Under the pieces are notes generated by a model that saw only the letters and a program-made list of their open reading frames with translations, was not told the origin of the DNA and did no database searches. Made by a program: the position numbers and the translations under genes. Shown here piece after piece: positions 1-5,148 of a stretch of DNA of 5,268 nucleotides. Each line of letters starts with the position of its first letter. Positions within the stretch are counted from its first letter, which is position 1. Location of the stretch: the NCBI GenBank assembly GCA_905211185.1, contig CAJLZR010000064.1:1-5268 (forward strand), given 5' to 3'. Source of the DNA: an uncultured Oscillospiraceae bacterium. Its GTDB lineage: Bacteria; Bacillota_A; Clostridia; Oscillospirales; Acutalibacteraceae.

Positions 1-2504
1 CGGTCTTCATTACCTGAAACGCCTACCAAAACATCACCGTTTCCAAGAACAACATTCATATGGTCTTTTACCGCTTTATCGATGCCCACTTCCCTAAACT
101 GGATAGAAGCTTTAAATGCATCATTTGCACTTTTCGGGAAAAGTATTACGGCATCTTGTCCATCAAAAGATTGCACTACACCGTTATTCTTTTCTACGAC
201 CTTAAACATTTCTTTATAAGTTTTATTAAGCGCTCTAAATACCTCGTCCTCATCTTTAAAATCGTAAGAACCTCTGCATGATAAATTAAAGCTTACATAC
301 ACAACGTTCATATCCACAATATTGTGGTCATGCAAATTTACCTGTGTTATTTTTTCTTTATTCATAAATCTAAAGATCTCAGTTGGCACGTACCTTACAT
401 ATTCTTTATTGAGCCGTATTAAATTTGAAGTATACCGCCCGATCTTTTCTGACATCAAATTAAACGCTTCGGCAATATCCGCAAGCTCATCTTTTGATGT
501 TACCCTGATTCTTGTGCCCCATTCTCCTTTACCCATGGTGTTTATTGCCGATTCTATAATTTTAAGAGGTCTTAAGCACCACTTTATAACCAAGCAGATA
601 TAAACAAAAACAAGAATTGTAATAATCAAAATAACCGCCAGCGAATGCTTAAACATTCTCCAAAATTCCTGAGAGCGGTGAATATCGGAATCCAAGTAGT
701 TACCCACAAAACCGATAACTCTGCCGTTGGTATCTTTTATTGCCACAAACGAACCCGTCAATTCTCCGTGAACATCTCTAAATGATGCTTCAAGCGAATC
801 GGTTGTATTTGTTTTATTTGAAAATTGATTCCAAACATTGTAAAGTGCATCACACTCATCTTTTTCAAGCAAAGTATCAACCAAAGTATAGTGTGAAGGT
901 ATCATATCGGGATTTGTATATTTAAGTTCCGCATAGGAGTTCGACGAACTTGCAAATTTTGTATTAACGGTTGCAAAAAGTTTATTGTAGTGCTCGATGT
1001 AAGCAACCAAATAATCGCTCCTATCGCCTATTTTTAAATTTATTTCTTTATATGCATCGGTAATAGATTTTTGCAAACTTAGGTAATCTTTATTCATGTA
1101 TCCGCCAACGTGGTCAAGTTTTGCAAAAGTACTTCCGTCTATGTGGTCAACAACAGTTTTGGCGCCACGCTCTTGCTGCATTTTCAAAACAGAAATATAT
1201 TCAGTTAAAGAGTCGGTCGTGTTTATATAAACAAGCACTCCCATAGATACAAAGTAAAACGGCAAAAACATTGATAAGATCCTGACCGCTAAGGGAATAC
1301 GTTTAAATTCCGTGTTACTTAGGTATCTAACAAAGAAATAAACCGCTACGCAAAATACACATACCACAAACATCGTTATAAGACCCCAAGGCATAAAATT
1401 GCCTCTTATATCCATAATTTCCGAATTGTGGCTTCCGAATCTTATATAGAAAGGTTTATCAAAAGCTTTTGAGGGTGCGTAAAAATCATTTGCATCCAAA
1501 ACTTTTATTTTTCTTACATCTCGTCCTTTAATAGTTTGTTTAAGGTCAAGGTAACTATCTAAATTATAAAGCTGACGTGACACAACACTTCTGGTATCTA
1601 ACTTGTAGAAGTTTCCGGTAACCGAATCAGTAAAATATATATTATCATTAGGATCCACACTCATACCCGAAAGCAAAAACTTAGAATTGGAAACGGCATT
1701 TGAGTAATTCATAAATACCCCTTGATTTTCCATTCCCCAAAGCTGTCCGTTATTCGTGGAATAAAAGACCCTTCCATTTCCAAGAATACAAATATCATTT
1801 ACCCACTCAAGATTTCTAACATTGCTTTCTATTTCAGGTGTTATTGTAAAAGATCTTATTTTCTTAGGTGTTTCATCTTCCATGGGATTGGCAACCATGA
1901 CTTCGTAGCTGTTATCTTTTCCGCCGATCATAGTTATAAGTTGGTTACTAAGCTGTATTTTTTTAATATAGTTAGATGTTGGAGGATTTGAATATTTTGT
2001 AAAATCCAAATTCAATACGTCTTTTACGTAATTTCCGTTTGTATCGTACATAATAACCGTTTCGGTTCTGATAGGATAAAGCGATTTATCCGAAACAACT
2101 GTGTTTAAATCTCTTTTTTGCTGAACAAAATAAAAATTACCTTTTGAATCAGCTTCTAAATTGCTATATGAATATGCAAAATCTTTATCTGATTTTTTAA
2201 GGTCTATCTTATATTCCGCAGCACCGTTAGCTTTTATTTTAGTTATTCTATATTGGTCATCATCAGTATCTACTCCCATAATATAAACATTACCGGAAAG
2301 ATCCATATCAGAACTTAAATAAGAACCTAAATCAGGCTTATTTACAAAATACTGAACAAGATAAGCAATCAGCAGTATGCATATAGCTAAAACACTATAC
2401 TTAAATTTTGGGTCAGTAAAAAACTTTGTAAACTTATAAGATTTTTTTTGGCTGATCGTTTCCTGAGTAACACTCTTTTGCTTAGTGGATTCATCTTTTT
2501 TCAT
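1..2504 (-). CDS. Multi-sensor membrane receptor with HAMP and class III nucleotidyl cyclase-like domain (3' end outside window)
   Basis: The reading frame is open from ATG at 2504 to the window edge, giving 834 full codons. A GGTGAGG ribosome binding site lies 8 bases upstream of the ATG. Residues 37-54 form a first membrane helix. Residues 60-360 are extracytoplasmic and carry repeated 'D-x-x-GN-x-Y' blades (DLSGNVYIM near 68, ADSKGNFYF near 118, DPNDNIYFT near 284), suggesting an NHL-like beta-propeller. Helices follow at about 373-392 and 407-427, with a basic cytoplasmic loop between them. A second extracytoplasmic domain (430-617) ends in a Cache/PAS-like strand pair (AIKDTNGRVIGFVG, 588-601). 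Helix four is 622-640, HAMP about 641-692. From 706 (YVPTEIFRFM) the sequence follows class III adenylate/guanylate cyclases, through FDGQDAVILFP (780-790) to GNGDVLVGVSGNED (821-834). The first metal-binding Asp aligns with Ser738 and the second with Gln783, so catalysis is doubtful. The domain calls are from motif recognition; the end of the cyclase domain is not visible. Confidence 0.88.
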   Translation of the reverse strand, partial: MKKDESTKQKSVTQETISQKKSYKFTKFFTDPKFKYSVLAICILLIAYLVQYFVNKPDLGSYLSSDMDLSGNVYIMGVDTDDDQYRITKIKANGAAEYKIDLKKSDKDFAYSYSNLEADSKGNFYFVQQKRDLNTVVSDKSLYPIRTETVIMYDTNGNYVKDVLNLDFTKYSNPPTSNYIKKIQLSNQLITMIGGKDNSYEVMVANPMEDETPKKIRSFTITPEIESNVRNLEWVNDICILGNGRVFYSTNNGQLWGMENQGVFMNYSNAVSNSKFLLSGMSVDPNDNIYFTDSVTGNFYKLDTRSVVSRQLYNLDSYLDLKQTIKGRDVRKIKVLDANDFYAPSKAFDKPFYIRFGSHNSEIMDIRGNFMPWGLITMFVVCVFCVAVYFFVRYLSNTEFKRIPLAVRILSMFLPFYFVSMGVLVYINTTDSLTEYISVLKMQQERGAKTVVDHIDGSTFAKLDHVGGYMNKDYLSLQKSITDAYKEINLKIGDRSDYLVAYIEHYNKLFATVNTKFASSSNSYAELKYTNPDMIPSHYTLVDTLLEKDECDALYNVWNQFSNKTNTTDSLEASFRDVHGELTGSFVAIKDTNGRVIGFVGNYLDSDIHRSQEFWRMFKHSLAVILIITILVFVYICLVIKWCLRPLKIIESAINTMGKGEWGTRIRVTSKDELADIAEAFNLMSEKIGRYTSNLIRLNKEYVRYVPTEIFRFMNKEKITQVNLHDHNIVDMNVVYVSFNLSCRGSYDFKDEDEVFRALNKTYKEMFKVVEKNNGVVQSFDGQDAVILFPKSANDAFKASIQFREVGIDKAVKDHMNVVLGNGDVLVGVSGNED

Positions 2505-2540
2505 AAAAATTACCTCACCAACATTTTGAATTTGATCTTG

Positions 2541-2569
2541 ATAATAACCTTACAAGAGTTTAGAGTAAA
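2541..2569 (-). promoter_or_regulatory. Sigma-70-type promoter of the cyclase-like receptor gene
   Basis: Reading the minus strand, TTTACT (2569-2564) is followed by a 17-base spacer and TATTAT (2546-2541). This leaves a leader of roughly 30 bases before the ATG at 2504. The -35 box is the outer end of the inverted repeat at 2564-2609. The match is good but unproven experimentally. Confidence 0.6.
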
Positions 2570-2609
2570 TATATATTTTATAAAAATTATTGAAATATAT
2601 ATATTTACT
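2564..2609. repeat. Perfect 13-bp inverted repeat between divergent promoters
   Basis: AGTAAATATATAT at 2564-2576 is the exact reverse complement of ATATATATTTACT at 2597-2609, with a 20-base AT-only spacer apart from one G. The outer six bases of each arm are the -35 boxes of the two divergent promoters. It could be a dyad operator, a cruciform, or the symmetric consequence of two similar AT-rich promoters. AT-rich DNA makes such repeats more likely by chance, but the alignment with both -35 boxes is exact. Confidence 0.65.
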
Positions 2610-2632
2610 ATTATAAACATTAGTTGTATAAT
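2604..2632 (+). promoter_or_regulatory. Sigma-70-type promoter of the pseudokinase-LysM gene
   Basis: TTTACT (2604-2609), a 17-base spacer and a perfect TATAAT (2627-2632) give a likely transcript start near 2639 and a leader of about 70 bases before the ATG at 2709. An alternative pair, TTGAAA (2590-2595) with TATAAA (2612-2617) and a 16-base spacer, overlaps it. I prefer the first because its -10 is consensus and its geometry mirrors the opposite promoter. Confidence 0.6.
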
Positions 2633-2693
2633 ACAGTATATTATCACATGTTGGCAGAGTCAAGGGTTTAAAAATGTTTTTTCATTACATTTT

Positions 2694-2700
2694 AGAAAGG
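2694..2700 (+). promoter_or_regulatory. Ribosome binding site that fixes the start of the LysM protein
   Basis: AGAAAGG lies 8 bases before ATG 2709. The open frame continues upstream to an ATG at 2448, but that extension would cross both divergent promoters and overlap the 5' end of the minus-strand receptor gene. The start at 2709 is therefore the plausible one. Confidence 0.75.
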
Positions 2701-2708
2701 TTGAAATT

Positions 2709-3857
2709 ATGAAAGAGATAAACAATTTGACAGATTACGTAATAATTGCTAACGTCTCCGAAATCAACGCATGCAAAGTATATATAGCTTATAAAGGAGA
2801 AAACACACTTGATAATCTATACGTTATTAATGAATTTGAGTACGATAAAGCAGACCTTTATTTTTTTAAAAAATTGTTTAATGTTTTTCATTCTCCAAAA
2901 AAGCCAAAAGAATTTTGCGATTTCTTCGTAGAAAAAGAAAAATTTTATGCTGTATTTAAATATAACGAAGCTCCAAACATAAAAAAGCTTTATAATAAAG
3001 AACTGAGCGTTACGGCTTTTTACGACCGCTGCAAAATGCTTGAGCTTATACTTATCCAAATAGATAAGCTTATTAAATTTCCATATGAAATAGTCGGATG
3101 TGTTTCTGAATTTGAAAATATAAAGATTGACGAAGATAAAAATATCCACCTAACTTATAATTTTAGCCACATCTCAAAATATAGGAGTTGCAACTTAAAC
3201 ACCATTTTTGAAAACCTAAGAGAAATAATATATAACCTACTGCCGGCCGAATGCGATGCGCCATTTAATAAACAACTTCACATAGTCCTTGAAAAATGTA
3301 AAAACGGCGTGTATAGATCTATTCCGGAACTAATTATTGAGCTAAAACATGCGGAAGAAATCTCAAAAACCAGTTCTTGGCTGCAGTATATTAAATATCA
3401 GCTATCGCTCAGAAAATCGCTTTTATCGCGAATTTCCAAAGCTTCAGTTTGGTGTTTGCTTATATTTGGAGTACTCTATTTAGCATATTCAAAATTAACC
3501 GAAGGAAGAAAATCCAAAGAAAATGCTCCAAAAGTAACAATAGGTAATATTTCATATAACGGTAACAAAGAAGATGAATCCGAAAAAACCGTTTCCACCG
3601 AAAACCAAGATAACCAAACAAATACTAAAGCCACCAGTGATATAATACTTTCCAAAGGTCTTGATATGGAATATGAAGATTATATCGTGCAACAAGGCGA
3701 TACGGTTTCTTCAATATGTAACGAGTACTACAAAGAAAAACGATACGAAACAGCAATCGCAACTTTTAACGGAATAGAAGTGGATTCAAAATTAACTCCC
3801 GGAACAATACTTAAACTTCCAAACAGAACCGCCATTGCAATGTATATTTCGAAATAG
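2709..3857 (+). CDS. Cell-wall-anchored pseudokinase: kinase-like cytoplasmic domain, one TM helix, C-terminal LysM
   Basis: The product is 382 residues. Residues 10-215 resemble a degenerate Hanks-type protein kinase. The strand at 37-43 (LYVINEF) matches the VAIK/VIKEF strand, with Asn41 in place of the ATP-binding Lys. The segment 133-152 (EFENIKIDEDKNIHLT, then YNF) follows the catalytic-loop pattern 'KPENILIDEDGNIKLTDFG': the Asn (N137) is kept, but the HRD Asp and DFG Asp are lost. A basic stretch (RKSLLSRISK, 235-244) precedes one membrane helix at 245-261, which predicts cytoplasmic N-terminus and extracellular C-terminus. A polar linker rich in Asn, Glu, Lys and Thr (263-322) leads to a LysM domain at 324-371 (YIVQQGDTVSSIC ... 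LTPGTILKLP), which in known families binds peptidoglycan or chitin-type glycans. It could relay cell-wall status to cytoplasmic partners or act as a scaffold; this is inference. LysM and the TM helix are well supported, the kinase-like fold moderately. Confidence 0.88.
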   Translation: MKEINNLTDYVIIANVSEINACKVYIAYKGENTLDNLYVINEFEYDKADLYFFKKLFNVFHSPKKPKEFCDFFVEKEKFYAVFKYNEAPNIKKLYNKELSVTAFYDRCKMLELILIQIDKLIKFPYEIVGCVSEFENIKIDEDKNIHLTYNFSHISKYRSCNLNTIFENLREIIYNLLPAECDAPFNKQLHIVLEKCKNGVYRSIPELIIELKHAEEISKTSSWLQYIKYQLSLRKSLLSRISKASVWCLLIFGVLYLAYSKLTEGRKSKENAPKVTIGNISYNGNKEDESEKTVSTENQDNQTNTKATSDIILSKGLDMEYEDYIVQQGDTVSSICNEYYKEKRYETAIATFNGIEVDSKLTPGTILKLPNRTAIAMYISK

Positions 3858-3910
3858 TTTTGTATGCTATTAGAAGATAAAAAACGCAACGCATATCAAT
3901 TCCGCACATG

Positions 3911-3942
3911 AAAACATCCCTCTTTTTGGTGAGGGATGTTTT
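3911..3942. terminator. Bidirectional intrinsic terminator
   Basis: AAAACATCCCTC (3911-3922) pairs perfectly with GAGGGATGTTTT (3931-3942) around an 8-base loop. T-rich sequence follows on the plus strand, and the A-tract of the left arm gives a U-tract on the minus strand. It lies 53 bases after the LysM gene stop and about 20 bases past the end of the convergent Nif11-type gene, so it can serve both. Confidence 0.88.
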
Positions 3943-3963
3943 TAATTTAGAAAATTTATAGTT

Positions 3964-4296
3964 TTATTTGCTATCCATATCTTGTATGCAAAGTGATGCA
4001 AAATAGCCTTCTGAGTTTTGAACTTTCTCCAAAGGCACAATCTTTGCAAAAATTTCCGCTCCTGTGGTAACGTCATCTTGAACACCGCCGGAACAGTTTT
4101 TAAGTTCTTCTTCGGGCAATTTGTTCTTTTCTAATGCGCTAATCAACACCTCGGCAAACTTATCAAGTTCTTCGGTCGTTAAAAATATTCCTTTTGCCGC
4201 AAGCGCTTTTCTGACTTGCTCCCCTGTTTTTAAACTCAAAAGTTCCTGTACAAACTCTTCATCGGAAAAAGCATCAATAAATTCCTGTTCACTCAT
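3964..4296 (-). CDS. Nif11-type leader RiPP precursor peptide with GG cleavage motif
   Basis: The product is 110 residues. Residues 1-71 match the Nif11-like leader pattern: a helical, acidic start (MSEQEFIDAFSDEEFVQELL), a middle segment (KTGEQVRKALAAKGIFLTTEEL), and an end 'LPEEELKNCSGG' equivalent to the common 'LSDEELENVSGG' double-Gly site at 70-71. In known families such leaders are recognised by RiPP-modifying enzymes and cleaved by C39-type peptidase/ABC exporters. The remaining 39-residue core (72-110) has one Cys (C103), two Thr and several Ser, plus a hydrophobic patch IFAKIVPLE. With a single core Cys, a multi-ring lanthipeptide is unlikely. The ATG at 4296 is the only usable start, because an in-frame TGA lies just upstream. 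Its ribosome binding site is weak (GATGAT, 7 bases before). The gene is a single transcription unit with its own promoter and terminator; no modifying or export gene is visible here. The leader assignment is confident, the final product unknown. Confidence 0.85.
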   Translation of the reverse strand: MSEQEFIDAFSDEEFVQELLSLKTGEQVRKALAAKGIFLTTEELDKFAEVLISALEKNKLPEEELKNCSGGVQDDVTTGAEIFAKIVPLEKVQNSEGYFASLCIQDMDSK

Positions 4297-4304
4297 AAAT
4301 CAAA

Positions 4305-4343
4305 TCATCGGTATAAAACCTCTGATTTTTCACCACCAATCAT
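4305..4343 (-). other. Possible 12-codon upstream ORF in the leader of the Nif11-type gene
   Basis: ATG at 4343 opens a 12-residue frame (MIGGEKSEVLYR) ending at TGA 4305, 8 bases before the Nif11-type start. The best Shine-Dalgarno-like run in this leader (AGAGG, 4323-4319) lies inside it, 22 bases from the real start. No ribosome binding site is seen before the mini-ORF, so it may be incidental. Confidence 0.15.
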
Positions 4344-4375
4344 AATATATTTTGGAGTTTAGTGTTTAATTAGTA

Positions 4376-4404
4376 ATTCTAAACAGTATTTCTGGATTTG
4401 TCAA
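4376..4404 (-). promoter_or_regulatory. Near-consensus sigma-70 promoter of the Nif11-type precursor gene
   Basis: On the minus strand TTGACA (4404-4399), a 17-base spacer and TAGAAT (4381-4376) form an almost perfect housekeeping promoter, preceded by A/T tracts (4405-4440) that could act as an UP element. The transcript would start near 4369, leaving a leader of about 72 bases before the ATG at 4296. This predicts strong expression. Confidence 0.8.
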
Positions 4405-4410
4405 GCTTTT

Positions 4411-4430
4411 AAATTAATATTTTTTAATTT
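4411..4430. repeat. Small inverted repeat upstream of the Nif11-type promoter
   Basis: AAATTAA (4411-4417) and TTAATTT (4424-4430) are exact reverse complements around a 6-base AT spacer, between the Nif11-type promoter and the rightward operon. It could be an operator, but such short AT repeats arise readily by chance here. Confidence 0.25.
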
Positions 4431-4458
4431 CATAATATAAAAAACTTTTTCATACAAA
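4429..4458 (+). promoter_or_regulatory. Weak candidate sporulation sigma-E-like promoter for the rightward operon
   Basis: TTCATAAT (4429-4436), a 14-base gap and CATACAAA (4451-4458) resemble the sigma-E pattern known from Bacillus (GTCATATT-N14-CATACAAT). No convincing sigma-70 pair is visible in 4405-4490 on this strand. The transcript would start about 35-40 bases before the ATG at 4504. Given the AT content this is only suggestive. Confidence 0.25.
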
Positions 4459-4503
4459 TATTTAAGAGTACATAAAAAACATCAAAAATAAAAAGGTGAT
4501 ATT

Positions 4504-4734
4504 ATGAACGAAAAAAACAACTTAGAAAATCTTTTAAAAAAAGCCTCCGAAAGCATGGGAATAAATCAAGAAACCGCCAAAAACAATAAAACAAACGTAA
4601 ACAATATTCTCAGTAAACTACCGCAAAATCAAGCCGATAAAGTAAAAGAAATTCTTTCTGATAAAGAAGCAACAAAAAAACTTTTATCTACTCCAAAAGC
4701 GCAAGAGCTACTCAAAAAACTGCTCGGAAAATAG
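4504..4734 (+). CDS. Small Lys-rich helical protein of unknown function, first gene of the rightward operon
   Basis: The product is 76 residues, with ATG at 4504 behind a strong AAAGGTGA site (4492-4499). It has 15 Lys and no Arg, Cys, His or aromatic residue, so it is basic, soluble and probably all-helical. It has no signal peptide or membrane segment. Two parts are visible: a short N-terminal helix (LENLLKKASESMG, 7-19), then after an Asn/Thr-rich linker a helical block from 34 on (ILSKLP, VKEILSDKEATKKLL, TPKAQELLKKLLG). The pattern 'ILSDkeat..LLStPkaqeLLkkL' reminds me of small uncharacterised proteins in Clostridia, but I cannot name a family. The next gene starts 46 bases downstream with no terminator between, so they are probably cotranscribed. 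Confidence 0.82.
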   Translation: MNEKNNLENLLKKASESMGINQETAKNNKTNVNNILSKLPQNQADKVKEILSDKEATKKLLSTPKAQELLKKLLGK

Positions 4735-4763
4735 AGTTTTAAAAAATAGCTATCAAAAACAGT

Positions 4764-4770
4764 GGGGTGA
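4764..4770 (+). promoter_or_regulatory. Ribosome binding site supporting a GTG start
   Basis: GGGGTGA lies 9 bases before GTG 4780. The nearby ATG at 4784 is in a different frame and soon closes, and the next in-frame ATG is at 4831 with no comparable site. The GTG is the likely start. Confidence 0.7.
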
Positions 4771-4779
4771 AAGTAACCA

Positions 4780-5133
4780 GTGGATGACCTAACCGGAAAA
4801 ATAAACGAGATATTGGGAAACCCGGAAATTATGAACCAAATAAAAAATTTTTCAGGTTTAATAGGTAAATCCAAAAGCGAGCAAAACACTCCCGAAAACT
4901 CACAAAAAGAAGAAAAACAACCCGATTTTCAAATTCCGGATGACATGCTCGAAACTTTTTTAAAACTTGCTCCAATAATTTCATCAATGAAAAGCGAAGA
5001 TAAACACACAAGATTTTTAAAAGCTTTAAAACCGCTTCTTTCAAAAGAAAAACAGAAAAAAATAGAAAGCTCGTTTGGTATACTTCAAATAATAAAAATT
5101 CTACCGCTTTTAAAAAACAAAGGCCTTTTCTGA
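4780..5133 (+). CDS. Uncharacterised 117-residue helical protein, second gene of the rightward operon
   Basis: It starts with GTG at 4780, positioned by the GGGGTGA site. The N-terminal part (1-30, DDLTGKINEILGNPEIMNQIKNF...) is an amphipathic helix pair. Residues 31-55 are a charged, probably disordered linker rich in Glu, Lys, Gln, Ser and Pro. The C-terminal part (56-117) has three helices, ending in a hydrophobic stretch (ILQIIKILPLL, 101-111) and KNKGLF. That stretch is short and not clearly a membrane segment; it could be a buried or membrane-associated helix. There is no Cys, Trp or signal peptide. The N-terminal 'EILGNPE' resembles the 'EILSDKE' block of the preceding protein, hinting that the two are related or interact. 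The architecture resembles hypothetical proteins I associate with Clostridia, without known function. The stop overlaps the ribosome binding site of the next gene. Confidence 0.82.
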   Translation: MDDLTGKINEILGNPEIMNQIKNFSGLIGKSKSEQNTPENSQKEEKQPDFQIPDDMLETFLKLAPIISSMKSEDKHTRFLKALKPLLSKEKQKKIESSFGILQIIKILPLLKNKGLF

Positions 5134-5148
5134 GGTGAAAAATATTAA

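Noticed and set aside
60..603. Plus-strand open frames at 60-281 and 322-603
   Set aside because: They lie opposite the cyclase-like and HAMP coding region, have no ribosome binding site and show low-complexity Ile/Phe/Ser translations typical of antisense shadows.
1722..1991. Plus-strand open frame of 89 codons
   Set aside because: It is antisense to the propeller-like region of the receptor gene, with no ribosome site or recognisable domain.
2570..2620. Alternating AT tract as a possible replication or transfer origin
   Set aside because: There are no DnaA boxes, iterons or replication genes nearby; the tract is explained by the divergent promoters.
2669..2692. Short AATG/CATT complementary runs in the leader of the LysM gene
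   Set aside because: The stem would be only 4-6 AT-rich pairs; it is too weak to call a riboswitch or attenuator.
2448..2708. An 87-codon N-terminal extension of the LysM protein
   Set aside because: It crosses both promoters and the receptor gene start, its translation is AT-driven Ile/Phe/Tyr, and a ribosome site supports the start at 2709.
2817..3149. Minus-strand open frame of 110 codons
   Set aside because: It is antisense to the kinase-like domain, with Phe/Lys/Ile-rich composition and no ribosome site.
4121..4345. Plus-strand open frame opposite the Nif11-type gene
   Set aside because: It is a shadow of the well-supported leader-peptide gene; its Ser-rich translation has no matching motif.
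4629..5044. Minus-strand open frames at 4629-4889 and 4829-5044
   Set aside because: They overlap the rightward operon genes, which have clear ribosome sites, plausible composition and tandem arrangement.
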